Shown one piece after another: positions 31,450 through 40,930 of a stretch of 64,000 nucleotides of DNA; the first letter of the stretch is position 1, and each line of letters begins with the position of its first letter. Below the pieces are notes generated by a model, which was given only the letters and a program-made list of their open reading frames with translations, had not been told where the DNA came from and did not search any database. The position numbers and the translations under genes were made by a program. The DNA comes from a virus: IMG/VR virus record IMGVR_UViG_3300042566_000706, positions 1 to 64,000 of that record. One strand, given 5' to 3'.

Positions 31450-31971
31450 TTATTCGCCATACAAGTCATTTAAGTCGCTGTTTTTAAGGTACTTGGCTTT
31501 ACCCATCTTATCCAACGCTGTGGTTATTTTATTTAAATCATTTGTAAGTTTTTGATTTTCCTCTGTTAATTTTTGAATTGTTTTATCCTTTTCAACATCT
31601 GGGATTATTTTATCTACAAAGACCTCTTTAATAACTTCTTTAGTTACAATTTGAGTTTCCCCTTTCGTTTTAACTGGAACTTCTTTTATAATTTCCACAA
31701 TTTTCTCAACAGGTATTTCTTTGATGACTTCTACTAATTTCACCACCTCTACAATCTTTTCAACAATTACTTCTTTGATAACTTCCTTCTCCACAATTTT
31801 CTCTTTACCCTGTACCCCATTAGGGGTTTCACCGTACTTTATGATTGAGAAACCTTGATTAAATATTCTTTTAGCAAATGATTGTTGATCCTCTATATTG
31901 TTGAGTTTGCAGTATTGTATAAAATCATCATCCAAGATTAACGAGATGCTCTTTTTGCTCTTCGATATCAT
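31450..31971 (-). CDS. Lys/Glu/Val repeat protein
   Basis: A 173-residue protein. An N-terminal helical segment (S-I-S-L-I-L-D-D-D-F-I-Q-Y-C-K, with R-I-F-N-Q-G-F) may be a small DNA-binding-like domain. Residues about 58-125 are a run of V-E-K-(I/E)-V and K-E-V-(I/P) elements with a period near 8-10. The C-terminus is a short coiled coil. The repeats resemble an extended charged beta or helical spacer, not an enzyme. Overlaps the gp47-like gene by 44 bp, so the two are tightly coupled. Confidence 0.6.
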   Translation of the reverse strand: MISKSKKSISLILDDDFIQYCKLNNIEDQQSFAKRIFNQGFSIIKYGETPNGVQGKEKIVEKEVIKEVIVEKIVEVVKLVEVIKEIPVEKIVEIIKEVPVKTKGETQIVTKEVIKEVFVDKIIPDVEKDKTIQKLTEENQKLTNDLNKITTALDKMGKAKYLKNSDLNDLYGE

Positions 31972-32746
31972 TTATGTCTGTGATTTTAAAATGTAAAAAT
32001 GGTTGTTCAACTTGTAAGTTTTTAAACTCATATGTGTTTGTATTAACATCATAGACGCCATAACCATGATGATTAACTGTCTCACCGAAATTCTGTTGTA
32101 TTAAAGAACCAATCATTACACCTTTACCACCGCTAGGCAATGTAAAGGTTTGTCTTTTGTGAATGTCGCCACATAGTAATAAATCTAAATCTCTAAAATT
32201 TAATTGGTCATATGCATCTTCAAACTCAAAACCTAAATCAGTTGATAATCCTTGAATTGGTCCGTGAAATAATCCGATGTGTAGTTTACCTTCTTCTTTT
32301 TCAAATTCAGGTCGTTGATTATGCTGATATAATGAATACACAACCCAATTAACATTATCATCTTTATAAACACCCATGTCTCTATAATAAACAATATTTT
32401 TATTGTTTAACAATTCTATAATAGGTGTTATACTGTCTAAACGCTCGTGGTTATTCTCTAAGAAGTCGTGATTTCCAGGGATGATAACAACCATACCATA
32501 ACTTGATAGTTGATTTAAGAACCAACTAGTTAATAGTAATTGTTCGTTGGATATATTAATCTTTTGATGTGCTATGTCACCAGCAATTACAATGCGAATT
32601 TCTTCCCATCGAATACCTTCTGAAGTCCATTGTGCTGCATGTTCACGTACTTCTTCAATTAACTTATCAAACTGTGTTTTATACAACTCGTGCATTTGAT
32701 ATGTACGGATGTGTAAATCTGCGATATGAATTATTTTTTTTATCAT
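31928..32746 (-). CDS. Recombination nuclease subunit gp47-like (Mre11/SbcD)
   Basis: A 272-residue calcineurin-type phosphoesterase with the full motif set: I-A-D-L-H (about 7-11), V-I-A-G-D-I-A-H (about 50-57), P-G-N-H-D-F (about 94-99), L-F-H-G-P (about 157) and G-D-I-H-K-R (about 191). It lacks the extended C-terminal capping region of larger Mre11 proteins. It pairs with the gp46-like ATPase at 27769-30108; three other genes separate them. Start codon overlaps the upstream nuclease gene by 4 bp. Confidence 0.92.
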   Translation of the reverse strand: MIKKIIHIADLHIRTYQMHELYKTQFDKLIEEVREHAAQWTSEGIRWEEIRIVIAGDIAHQKINISNEQLLLTSWFLNQLSSYGMVVIIPGNHDFLENNHERLDSITPIIELLNNKNIVYYRDMGVYKDDNVNWVVYSLYQHNQRPEFEKEEGKLHIGLFHGPIQGLSTDLGFEFEDAYDQLNFRDLDLLLCGDIHKRQTFTLPSGGKGVMIGSLIQQNFGETVNHHGYGVYDVNTNTYEFKNLQVEQPFLHFKITDINDIEEQKEHLVNLG

Positions 32747-33600
32747 TTTCTTGTGTATTTGCTTAAATCCATTCTTAAAATTGTTGAACTAATAACAGGC
32801 GGTACCTTATATTCAACATATGTTCCGTCGTCTTTTAATAATACAATTACACCGCCTAGTAATTTTAAATCGGCATATTTTGTTCCACTTAACATTTTTA
32901 ACAATAAACGAACATAAAGAGGTAGTTGTAAAAAATAATGACCTAATGCATTATCATGATAATCATTAAATGGTGGATACAATTTACCAGTATAATGATG
33001 AACCTCGAAGTTTTTTGGTTGATTTGTTTTCCAATCAGTAATTACGATTCCGTAATTGGTGTTATCCTTATTCATCATTAACCAAACCTTATCTGGTTGT
33101 CCCGTATAGCCCAGCTCATTATCACCTAAAATAATTTCAGTATCTAATAGAACTGCTCCACGTTCAGCCATTAAATCTAAAAATGAATTACCAGCTTTAA
33201 TCATGTTGTCGCCTTTAATAATTTGACTTTCATCACAATTGAAAATTGGTTCTCTAACCTCTTTATAACCACCATAACGTTGGATTGTCTCCGACTCTAA
33301 AACATAGTGAACACGACTACCCATATTTGTTGAGTAGTCCCCAGCCGCTCGCCATTCACCCAATAATTGTTGTTGTTTCGTCCTGTCACCTTTAGACATT
33401 TCTAATGCTTTGGCCGGTGCGTCAAATGCTTTGTGAAATCTTTTAATTACTCTAGAAACAGATGGGAAGTCATCTCTGACAATACCATCAAGATCCTTCA
33501 TATAATAAATGTGTTTGTCCTCAACAAAGGTGAGTTCTAATTCATTTCTTCTTTTAGTCAATAATTCATTTATCTCTAACGAGATTTCTTTTAAATCCAT
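32743..33600 (-). CDS. PD-(D/E)XK nuclease (RecB/Cas4-like)
   Basis: A 285-residue protein. Catalytic core: T-E-I-I-L-G-D-N-E-L-G-Y-T-G-Q-P-D-K-V (about 153-171, with the metal-binding D) and V-I-T-D-W-K-T-N (about 188-195, the D-x-K strand), plus Q-L-P-L-Y-V-R-L-L (about 227, the Q-x3-Y motif of RecB-type nucleases). No iron-sulphur cysteine set. It is likely a DNA exonuclease in recombination or DNA degradation, placed between gp47 and primase. It overlaps gp47 by 4 bp and starts 1 bp after the primase stop. Confidence 0.8.
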   Translation of the reverse strand: MDLKEISLEINELLTKRRNELELTFVEDKHIYYMKDLDGIVRDDFPSVSRVIKRFHKAFDAPAKALEMSKGDRTKQQQLLGEWRAAGDYSTNMGSRVHYVLESETIQRYGGYKEVREPIFNCDESQIIKGDNMIKAGNSFLDLMAERGAVLLDTEIILGDNELGYTGQPDKVWLMMNKDNTNYGIVITDWKTNQPKNFEVHHYTGKLYPPFNDYHDNALGHYFLQLPLYVRLLLKMLSGTKYADLKLLGGVIVLLKDDGTYVEYKVPPVISSTILRMDLSKYTRK

Positions 33601-33601
33601 G

Positions 33602-34540
33602 TTACTTTAATTGAAAGGGTTTATAATTTTCTAATTTTCCTTGTAAGTCAGCGATATCTTTATCAATATCTAGTTTTACTATCCAAACTTTACCAAATAA
33701 TCTACCGCCATTTAATTTATGATATACTCTTTGTGCATCTTCCCACGCATCCCCATCTAATAATATCGTAATCCCGGTTGCGTTATCATATATCTTATTG
33801 AAAACAAACTCACTAACAAATTTACCAAGTAATGGTATTGAGTTTGGTACGAATATACTGTCAAATGCACCTTCAACAATATAAATTGGTTTAGTCCAAT
33901 CAAGCAAATGTTCATTAAAAATCAAATCCTCTTTTCTGACATCTGGATTTTTATATTTTAATTTAGTGTTTGGGGCATATGATCTGGCAATGAAATAGTT
34001 TAACATTAAATCATGCCCATATGATGGAATTATGATTCTACTAGCGTATAAACCAGTGTATGCAAATCCTATTCGATATTTTTCAATCATTTCGTCAGTA
34101 ATATTTCTACTACGTAAATAATTCATCGCCTGTTTATAGTAATGAGTTAATTTTAAACCCATACTAGCGTCTTTTAATGGAATGTACTCGTTTGGTAACC
34201 TCGCAACCTTAGTTACTTTTCTTAATTCACCAATATCATCTGGTCTCAATAACTCATAACGTTTTGTATGTTTAGGTCGACCATATTTTTTGATTAACTT
34301 ATATAGCCCACCGTGAGTATCGTGTGTTTCACTACACGCCCAGCACTTATAAACCCCAAAACGATAGTTAATTTCTAAATTACCCTTACCATCCCCTTCA
34401 TCTAACCCCTTTAACTCATACGAGCAGACAGGGCAGTCAAAAGATATTTGACACCTATAGTCATTGTGCATATGTGGTTCTCCCAATATGTCCTCTAAAA
34501 GGTCAACAATAGCTGAATAGTCGATTTCGGTTTCCGGCAT
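33602..34540 (-). CDS. DNA primase (zinc ribbon plus TOPRIM)
   Basis: A 312-residue primase from the ATG at 34540 (M-P-E-T-E-I-D-Y-S). Zinc ribbon F-D-C-P-V-C and Y-K-C-W-A-C (about 32-70), a DnaG-like core with R-N-I-T-D-E-M-I-E-K-Y-R-I-G (about 152), and TOPRIM motifs V-E-G-A-F-D (about 228) and L-L-D-G-D-A-W-E-D-A (about 263). No helicase domain, so a separate helicase must exist elsewhere. The frame stays open upstream to 34591, but that ATG lies in a terminator loop, so I reject it. Confidence 0.88.
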   Translation of the reverse strand: MPETEIDYSAIVDLLEDILGEPHMHNDYRCQISFDCPVCSYELKGLDEGDGKGNLEINYRFGVYKCWACSETHDTHGGLYKLIKKYGRPKHTKRYELLRPDDIGELRKVTKVARLPNEYIPLKDASMGLKLTHYYKQAMNYLRSRNITDEMIEKYRIGFAYTGLYASRIIIPSYGHDLMLNYFIARSYAPNTKLKYKNPDVRKEDLIFNEHLLDWTKPIYIVEGAFDSIFVPNSIPLLGKFVSEFVFNKIYDNATGITILLDGDAWEDAQRVYHKLNGGRLFGKVWIVKLDIDKDIADLQGKLENYKPFQLK

Positions 34541-34576
34541 ATGCCTAATATATGTAAAATATGTGAGAAAAAAAAA

Positions 34577-34600
34577 TCCCCTGGACACCACCCCAGGGGA
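34577..34600 (-). terminator. Rho-independent terminator
   Basis: A perfect 8-bp GC-rich stem TCCCCTGG / CCAGGGGA, 8-nt loop and nine T on the minus strand. It ends the resolvase transcript about 93 bp after its stop and separates it from the primase, whose start lies just beyond. The 34601-34692 stretch holds nothing else I can name. Confidence 0.88.
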
Positions 34601-34692
34601 ACACCAACCAGATGTACATTTCTGTGCACCCGATTTGCTGTATTGTATACTAATATACGCTATTAATAATTAATAACAAAATACTAGTTGCC

Positions 34693-35295
34693 TTATTCTT
34701 TTAACATGTTAATATAGCCGATTACCGCTGTTGCAGCATCACTCATATCATAGTTTTCTTTTCTTAATGAACCGGTTTTACCATATAACCAAGTAACTTC
34801 TGGGCAAACAGCGTTTACGTGTTCCCAAACCACATGTTTCTTATCAATATCTTTAGGATAACCGCCAAATAGAACATTTCTACCTTTATCATTTGGACCA
34901 ACTAAATCTGGGAACGCAAATTTTCTTGCATTATATGTGGAAATAAATGTCGGAACAATACCCAAAATATCGTATACTATCTTGCAAATCATTGTGTTAT
35001 ATCTTAATAATGTACCTACTGTGTAGATATTATTAGAATTTAATAATGGTTCTTCAATGATAACTTTAACAATACCCATATCACGATAACCCTCAAGTTG
35101 TTTCTTGAAAGCATCCGCTTTTTTCATTAATTCCTCTAATTTGTCTTCTGGTAGGGGTTTAACCTTTGGTGAGAAATGTGTTAACTCTAACAACTTCTTA
35201 CCGGCTAAATCGAATAGTGCCCAACCAATAGTTTTGGTTGAGATATCTAATCCTAAAATTTTAGATTTGTTTTTGAATTTTGTTTCCATAAACAA
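34693..35295 (-). CDS. RuvC-like Holliday junction resolvase
   Basis: A 200-residue RNase H-fold nuclease. First Asp in I-L-G-L-D-I-S-T-K-T-I-G-W-A (about 13-26), Glu in V-I-I-E-E-P-L (about 79-85) and the C-terminal Asp in M-S-D-A-A-T-A-V-I-G-Y (about 184-194), the RuvC catalytic set. Expected to cut branched DNA before packaging. It stands alone between the virion-gene block and the primase, with its own terminator. The start is ATG 35295 or ATG 35289. Confidence 0.82.
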   Translation of the reverse strand: MFMETKFKNKSKILGLDISTKTIGWALFDLAGKKLLELTHFSPKVKPLPEDKLEELMKKADAFKKQLEGYRDMGIVKVIIEEPLLNSNNIYTVGTLLRYNTMICKIVYDILGIVPTFISTYNARKFAFPDLVGPNDKGRNVLFGGYPKDIDKKHVVWEHVNAVCPEVTWLYGKTGSLRKENYDMSDAATAVIGYINMLKE

Positions 35296-35326
35296 GAATA
35301 ACTATAGATATTAAAAATGTAAATGG

Positions 35327-37429
35327 TTAAAAATCAATTTTTAGTGCAAAAACTTGTACTCCAGACCTTATCACTGGTTTAGCTGTTTTTGACATCGCCA
35401 ACACATTTTTACTTGCATCTAGTAATGCTACCTCTGTAATTCTTTTGGTTGCACCAGAAATATACGTAGGATTCTGAGTTTGTGTGAATTGTGATGACGG
35501 TAAGTTAATCATAAACGTCATAACCTCTAAGTCAGACGCCCTAGTTAACTTAACGCTACCTGGAAATGGTTGACTATCACCAAATTGTGGAAGTGTAGCA
35601 TCACCGCTAGTCAATGTTGGTTGATAACCAATTAAATTATCTGTTGTTGACGTATTTGTTCCGATTGAATATAAAGAACCACCATCTAACATATCTTGAC
35701 CAATAACAAACTGATAGTCACATAAATTATCGGGATCAATTAAATTACCAACTGTGTGGTTAGGTATTTGGTCTGTTAAATCTATTACAGTCCAAGAATC
35801 TGATTCTGGTTGTGTACTTCCTGAAACTATTTGAACTAATGCTTTAAACTTATTTGCTCTAAATCCGCTGGTGCTACCAACTAAATTGGTATTATTATTC
35901 ATATACTTGAAATCATCAGTATTGAATTTAATTGATGCATTCACAGATATACCAGTAACACTATTATAGTAATTACAATGTATCCCACTTAATGCTGTAT
36001 TTCCTGTTAGTTCTAATTCATATGTAATGTATGCTGTTTCACCACTTGTTATCATTGGTAAATCTCCAACAGTACATGGTAAATCAACCGGAACCGCACT
36101 AACTCTTGGTGATGGTAGTGTGAATCTTCTGTTTGATTTATATTCTAATGCCGCTATAATTTCTTGATCATCAAATACTATTATCTTTTTACCTGTGAAA
36201 ACTTTACCAACTTTATAACCTTGTTCATCTAAAAGATATCTGAATACAACATTATTAGTATTTGGTTTATCGTTCTTACTTGATGTTACATAATAATTTG
36301 TTTCGCCCATAGTAAACACTGCACCAATAGTGGTACCAGTATTTCTATGATATAACATAAACGGAATGTACACTTCGAAACTTAAAATATCATCTTCAGT
36401 TTCAGATGCGATGTAATCATCGTATTTAAAAAATCTTTCAGGGTCGTTAACTGAATCACCTAATTCTGAGTAATGTAATATTGCTATTACTCTTTGGTCT
36501 TCTGGTTTAACATTAACTTCTTCACCAAATGAATTAACAAATGTTGTTGGTGTTGATAGTGTTCCTCCAGTAAAATTTGTAAATGTTTGACCTGATGTGC
36601 TATTATACCCTAAATATTCTTTTGTTGATGCGTATTGTGTTCCAGTATATCCTGTTAAACTTTCATTTGATGCATTTAATCCTGCTGGTTTTTCTGTCCA
36701 AACGATTTCCATTCTCCACGGATCATGTGCTGCTGATGGATCTACAGGTGATGGTGAACAAACAGTTGTTGTTGTAGTATCAGACCCAAATTCAACATCA
36801 CAATTATGACATATCACTTGCGCATAACCACTTAATGATGAGAAGTTTGGCATAATTCTATCAAACGCTAACTCATTACCTGTTATACCTGTAATTTTAT
36901 AAACCAAACTATTTGTTTCGCCAGTTAATGTTGGTATCTCACCACAGGTTCTACTGTTAAAAAGAATTGTAACATATTCACAACCATTGTATGTTGCACC
37001 AGTTAAAACTGTTAATAAATTAGTACCATCAACTTGTGATAACGATATTTCTTGTATCTCACATGCAATTGTTGTTCCAGTACAATCCACTGAATCATAT
37101 TCAACGTAATCTGAAACGAAACCTGCCGGTCCCATAACATTTTTAATTGTATCTAACGTATTTTGTTTTATTGGGTTACCGTATGTTAAACTTTCAGATG
37201 ATGTTAATTTATATGGATACTTTACTTGAGCATCTTTATCCATTGGCGCCAACACTTTTTGATGTGGTGTTACGCCATTCCCAGTGAATCCTGTGAAGTT
37301 GTAATCAAATTCAGAATCACCTATTTGGAAATAACTTATTACAAAATTACCCTCAGCGATAGATTTTCTACCTTTTTGGGTAATTCTTGCTGTTAAAAAT
37401 TCTGAATTATTACTGTTTAAAAAGCTCAT
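35327..37429 (-). CDS. Large virion structural protein
   Basis: A 700-residue beta-rich protein. The N-terminus M-S-F-L-N-S-N-N-S-E-F-L-T-A-R-I-T-Q-K-G-R with I-S-Y-F-Q-I-G-D-S-E-F-D-Y is a cap I recognise from uncharacterised structural proteins of environmental T4-like phages. The body contains paired cysteines (C-x-G-T-T-I-A-C near 117; C-H-N-C near 208) and many Gly-Thr-Ser loops. No enzyme motif. Probably a baseplate or tail-surface protein at the base of the stalk proteins that precede it in the transcript. Confidence 0.6.
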   Translation of the reverse strand: MSFLNSNNSEFLTARITQKGRKSIAEGNFVISYFQIGDSEFDYNFTGFTGNGVTPHQKVLAPMDKDAQVKYPYKLTSSESLTYGNPIKQNTLDTIKNVMGPAGFVSDYVEYDSVDCTGTTIACEIQEISLSQVDGTNLLTVLTGATYNGCEYVTILFNSRTCGEIPTLTGETNSLVYKITGITGNELAFDRIMPNFSSLSGYAQVICHNCDVEFGSDTTTTTVCSPSPVDPSAAHDPWRMEIVWTEKPAGLNASNESLTGYTGTQYASTKEYLGYNSTSGQTFTNFTGGTLSTPTTFVNSFGEEVNVKPEDQRVIAILHYSELGDSVNDPERFFKYDDYIASETEDDILSFEVYIPFMLYHRNTGTTIGAVFTMGETNYYVTSSKNDKPNTNNVVFRYLLDEQGYKVGKVFTGKKIIVFDDQEIIAALEYKSNRRFTLPSPRVSAVPVDLPCTVGDLPMITSGETAYITYELELTGNTALSGIHCNYYNSVTGISVNASIKFNTDDFKYMNNNTNLVGSTSGFRANKFKALVQIVSGSTQPESDSWTVIDLTDQIPNHTVGNLIDPDNLCDYQFVIGQDMLDGGSLYSIGTNTSTTDNLIGYQPTLTSGDATLPQFGDSQPFPGSVKLTRASDLEVMTFMINLPSSQFTQTQNPTYISGATKRITEVALLDASKNVLAMSKTAKPVIRSGVQVFALKIDF

Positions 37430-37433
37430 ATGT

Positions 37434-37441
37434 TATAAATA
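37434..37441 (-). promoter_or_regulatory. TATTTATA motif
   Basis: TATTTATA on the minus strand, 4 nt before the ATG at 37429, in the 31-bp gap after the upstream stalk gene. Confidence 0.35.
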
Positions 37442-37460
37442 TCTTTTTTTATTTTTATCA

Positions 37461-38855
37461 TTAAGGTGCGCATATACTATATCCGACTTGTGCACTATAA
37501 GAATTTATTACTCTTGTTTCATTTTCACAATTAGCTTGTCCATTATCTACAGGTACTGATGTATCAATGGTAAGCGTGCCCGAACTTGTTCCACTACTTA
37601 TTTCAATTGGATATTCATATGTATTTTCCTGCTCGTAAAGGACATTTACCGTAACATTAACATAGGCATATACATCACCAACAGCATTCATTGCATTACC
37701 ATTACCATCAGTTAATAATGCTGTAATAACGGTATAGAAATATGGTACAGTATTAGATAAACATTCAGTGGTACTTTGTGAAGAATATTCTGTTATTGAA
37801 ATACATGCTGATCCCGGTGCCCCGCCCGCACTAGGTGTTAATGTCGGTGTTGCTGTTAATGTTTGTGTTGGGGTTGGTGTTTGTGTTGAACCAAAACAAT
37901 CAACATAACTTGAACATGAACCATCTGGTCCTGTTGTTAATATTTCTTCTGGCGTTGTTGTACCTACACCAGTTGATATATTAACATACTCTGGTATACT
38001 AGCACTACATACATAATAAATTGCGTTAAAACTTGGACCAGGTCCTTGTTCCGCGAATAATCCGTTAAATGGTATATCTTGTACTGGTTGACCAGGTATT
38101 TGAATTCTTAAACCATAACCACTTGTATTATATGTTGATGGTATAGAAAAACTATAACATTGTCCCGCCATTTGCGTAGGGGTAAGAGTAGGTGTTGCTG
38201 TTGGGGTTGGGGTTGAAGTTGCTGGATTACATTCACATCCACCGCCCGCTAATGTTCCTGTTCCACCATCTAACGATATTGGTAAATTACTTGAACTACA
38301 GATACATATTGGACTATCTCCGGTTGTAAAATAATCATATCTCTCATTTCCTTCACAATCAGTCCAATAGAAATTACCTGCAGCGGTTATATTATATTCT
38401 TTAGGTACACATGTTACTGTTGTTGATGTAGGGGTAGGGGTTGATGTTAAGGTTAACGTTGGAGTATTTGTCGGTGTAGTTGTTAGCGTTAATGTTGGCG
38501 TGGCCGTTGGAGTCGCACCTTCGGTTGTTGTATTTGTAGGTGTTTGTGTATTTGTAGGTGTTGGTGTGTTTGTAGGTGTTGCTGTTAAAGTTGGCGTCGG
38601 CGTGTTTGTTGCTATAGGTTCTATTAGTGAAACCAAAAATATTTGGTCGTCACAACCATTACAATTAATTTTTACATAAACTTGTGTTAAAGTGTCACTT
38701 AAACCTGTTAAAGTACAACTGCTAGCGGTTATCCCATTACATATTGTAGTTCCAGTCACATTATCAGCAGTTAAACCAGTATAAACATACTGAGGAAAAT
38801 TTGATTGTGAATGATCCGAATCTATTGTAAAATTTATTGTTACTCCTTTAGCCAT
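37461..38855 (-). CDS. Thr-Pro stalk adhesin
   Basis: A 464-residue protein. N-terminal beta domain (about 1-80, ending V-K-I-N-C-N-G-C), a Thr-Pro-Thr stalk (about 82-145; T-N-T-P-T-P-T-L-T), a Cys-containing domain (about 148-208, W-T-D-C-E-G-N-E), a short stalk, a second beta domain (about 225-315), another short T-P-T-L-T linker and a final domain (about 340-464) ending S-I-C-A-P. This beads-on-a-stalk layout suits an extended surface adhesin on the virion. No signal peptide, as expected of a virion part. One of six similar genes at 37.4-43.5 kb. Confidence 0.65.
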   Translation of the reverse strand: MAKGVTINFTIDSDHSQSNFPQYVYTGLTADNVTGTTICNGITASSCTLTGLSDTLTQVYVKINCNGCDDQIFLVSLIEPIATNTPTPTLTATPTNTPTPTNTQTPTNTTTEGATPTATPTLTLTTTPTNTPTLTLTSTPTPTSTTVTCVPKEYNITAAGNFYWTDCEGNERYDYFTTGDSPICICSSSNLPISLDGGTGTLAGGGCECNPATSTPTPTATPTLTPTQMAGQCYSFSIPSTYNTSGYGLRIQIPGQPVQDIPFNGLFAEQGPGPSFNAIYYVCSASIPEYVNISTGVGTTTPEEILTTGPDGSCSSYVDCFGSTQTPTPTQTLTATPTLTPSAGGAPGSACISITEYSSQSTTECLSNTVPYFYTVITALLTDGNGNAMNAVGDVYAYVNVTVNVLYEQENTYEYPIEISSGTSSGTLTIDTSVPVDNGQANCENETRVINSYSAQVGYSICAP

Positions 38856-38865
38856 TTATTTATCT

Positions 38866-39156
38866 TTAACATGGAATTAATTCCACTAATCTTATTTGAT
38901 ATCCCCCCTGTTTTTTAGGCGTTGCATTTGGTACTGATGTTATATGGTCATCACAATGTTCAACAAAAACACAAACATATTTTGATGCGCCAGAATATAT
39001 TATTTGAAATGTTTTTCCATTTAATGGTATGGCAACATCAGAAAAAAGCGGTGTTGTTGGTATTGTTTCCCAAGTAGTTCCGGTATAAATGTTATAAACA
39101 CTACACGGTGTTGTGCTTCCGCTTATATTCGATATTGTTATATTATATGTTGCCAT
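38866..39156 (-). CDS. Single-domain paralogue of the stalk adhesins
   Basis: A 96-residue protein that is essentially only the N-terminal domain of its neighbours: M-A-T-Y-N-I-T-I-S-N-I-S-G-S, then V-F-V-E-H-C-D-D near 73. It lacks stalk and tip domains, so it is either a minimal member or a remnant. Start and stop are intact and spacing (10-12 bp) is regular, so it is probably functional. Confidence 0.6.
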   Translation of the reverse strand: MATYNITISNISGSTTPCSVYNIYTGTTWETIPTTPLFSDVAIPLNGKTFQIIYSGASKYVCVFVEHCDDHITSVPNATPKKQGGYQIRLVELIPC

Positions 39157-39168
39157 TATTAATAAATA

Positions 39169-40329
39169 TTATATACATTCTACATTACCACTACATCCTC
39201 CTAATGGCCCGAATCTATAAACACCGTTAGGTACCGCTCCACCAGTTCCCGAAGTAGATGTTGTCATTATAAGCCATGTTGGTTCCTCCGAACTACATAT
39301 TGAATATGTGAAATAATCAACACCCTCAATTGTTGCTATCCCTGGATCCAAAGTATCGAGGCGATTGTCAGTTGAAAGTGATCCAGGATATCTGTATCTT
39401 ATACCATATTCTGATGTGCTAACAGGCGCAGCTTGTGCAACACGATATGTGTAACATTGACCAAGTGATGCTGTCAGTGTCGGTGTCGGAGTTGGTGTTG
39501 GTGATCCTAAACAAGTAAATGTTACCGACCATCCGTCTGAAGGGTTTGGTGGGTCTGCAAGTGGATTCGATGGACCCACATCAACACGTAATTCATAGGA
39601 CATTCCACTTTGATATGTAAATGTAAATGAACCGGTACCGTCAGGGTCAGCTAAACTTCCAGCCGTTCCCCAAGGACCCGCATACGTATTATCAGCACCA
39701 ACCCATCCACTATTTTCAATTAACATTCCATTTCCGTAAATATTAAATCTATTTGGTCTATCGTACGCAACGTATCCAACGCTTATTATTGATTCATCAG
39801 TAGCTTCAGATAAATCTAATGCTTGTGTTTGAATCGTAAAACCTGTTGGTATATACGTTCCTGTTAATGTATCACCACAACCTGGCAATGGTTCAGCCAA
39901 ACTAGTTGTCGGTGTTGGTGTTTGTGTAGGTGTTTTAGTTAATGTTAAAGTAGGTGTCGGTGTTGATGTTAAACCAATGCTAGCGGTTAATGTTTGTGTA
40001 GGTGTGCTTGTTAAGGTTAAAGTAGGTGTTGCTGTTGGCGTTACCGGTGGAGGAACACATGAAGCACTTAAATCAAAATCTATTGTGTCATAGAATGGAT
40101 GTGCTTTACTATCGTGAATATATATATTTTCAATAATATATCTATTTGTAACCAAATCTGTCAGTTTAATATAATATTGCGTGTCGAATTCAAATGGGGC
40201 ACCACTAATTGTTGCTGTGGATGTCGTACCTGTAAGAGCTGTTGTAAATGAACCGTATGGCGAGGTTGAATACGCCACGCTATACGATGTTGACCCACTA
40301 ATATTAATTAATCTTATTGAAACACCCAT
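39169..40329 (-). CDS. Thr-Pro stalk adhesin
   Basis: A 386-residue protein. N-terminal beta domain (about 1-92), Thr-Pro stalk (about 95-145), a beta domain (about 150-275; C-G-D-T-L-T-G-T-Y...F-T-C-L-G) probably closed by its two cysteines, a short T-P-T-P-T-P-T-L-T linker and a final domain (about 292-386) ending L-G-G-C-S-G-N-V-E-C-I. The last domain resembles one in the 37461-38855 product (C-Y-x-(F/Y)-x-(I/V)...Y-G-(L/I)-R), showing domain exchange between genes. Confidence 0.65.
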   Translation of the reverse strand: MGVSIRLINISGSTSYSVAYSTSPYGSFTTALTGTTSTATISGAPFEFDTQYYIKLTDLVTNRYIIENIYIHDSKAHPFYDTIDFDLSASCVPPPVTPTATPTLTLTSTPTQTLTASIGLTSTPTPTLTLTKTPTQTPTPTTSLAEPLPGCGDTLTGTYIPTGFTIQTQALDLSEATDESIISVGYVAYDRPNRFNIYGNGMLIENSGWVGADNTYAGPWGTAGSLADPDGTGSFTFTYQSGMSYELRVDVGPSNPLADPPNPSDGWSVTFTCLGSPTPTPTPTLTASLGQCYTYRVAQAAPVSTSEYGIRYRYPGSLSTDNRLDTLDPGIATIEGVDYFTYSICSSEEPTWLIMTTSTSGTGGAVPNGVYRFGPLGGCSGNVECI

Positions 40330-40334
40330 AATAG

Positions 40335-40342
40335 TATAAATA
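40335..40342 (-). promoter_or_regulatory. TATTTATA motif, candidate promoter
   Basis: TATTTATA on the minus strand, 5 nt before the ATG at 40329 and 22 nt after the terminator at 40365-40390. Another terminator-motif-gene arrangement. Confidence 0.45.
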
Positions 40343-40364
40343 CCTTTACATATAATTTAAATAA

Positions 40365-40390
40365 AAAACCCCTTAAAATAAAGGGGTTTT
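40365..40390 (-). terminator. Rho-independent terminator
   Basis: A perfect 10-bp stem AAAACCCCTT / AAGGGGTTTT, 6-nt loop and T-rich tail on the minus strand, 21 bp after the stop of the 40412-40930 gene. Confidence 0.85.
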
Positions 40391-40411
40391 AATCAGTTAT
40401 AAGTCAAAAGA

Positions 40412-40930
40412 TTATGGGGTACTACCGCTACAATCACTTATTGTTGAAATCATGCCTCCTGCCGCAACATTAAATAATCCAAATGTTAAACCATCGTTGA
40501 AATAGTAACCCGAACTTAATGGTGTGCCAGTTTGGTCTTCATATAAATAATCTCCTGACATTAATGCACTTAAAAGACCGTCGTAGAATACTGTTACAGG
40601 TAATGCGGTTCCTACGTTACAAGCATTTACACTTGATGTACCATAATAGAATACGCTATTTGATGTGTGTTCGCCGCCACCGCCGCCACCACCACCACCA
40701 GTTACCGAACTAATGTCCACTGTATCTAATGTGCTACAAGTTCCAGAACTTTCTACTCTAATAGATTCGTCTAAAGAAGTTATATTTTGAATCAAATATC
40801 CACTTAATATTGTTGCTCTAGTAACATTTGAAAATGTTTGTGTTGCGGTATTACTACCATCTCTAACGGTAACCGTAAAAGGTCCCACAGATAATGATGG
40901 TGTTGTTGAAAAACTAATTGTTATGTCCAT
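40412..40930 (-). CDS. Small adhesin with polyglycine hinge
   Basis: A 172-residue protein. N-terminal beta domain (about 1-77; M-D-I-T-I-S-F-S-T-T and G-P-F-T-V-T-V), a run of nine glycines (about 78-86) in place of the Thr-Pro stalk, and a C-terminal beta domain with D-G-L-L-S-A-L-M-S-G-D-Y-L-Y and a final D-C-S-G-S-T-P. Same N-terminal architecture as the neighbours, but with a flexible rather than rigid linker. Followed by a strong terminator. Confidence 0.6.
   Translation of the reverse strand: MDITISFSTTPSLSVGPFTVTVRDGSNTATQTFSNVTRATILSGYLIQNITSLDESIRVESSGTCSTLDTVDISSVTGGGGGGGGGEHTSNSVFYYGTSSVNACNVGTALPVTVFYDGLLSALMSGDYLYEDQTGTPLSSGYYFNDGLTFGLFNVAAGGMISTISDCSGSTP

Noticed and set aside
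34541-34591. Upstream start for the primase at 34591
   Set aside because: That ATG lies within the loop region of a strong terminator and adds 17 hydrophobic residues not expected in a primase. The ATG at 34540 fits better.
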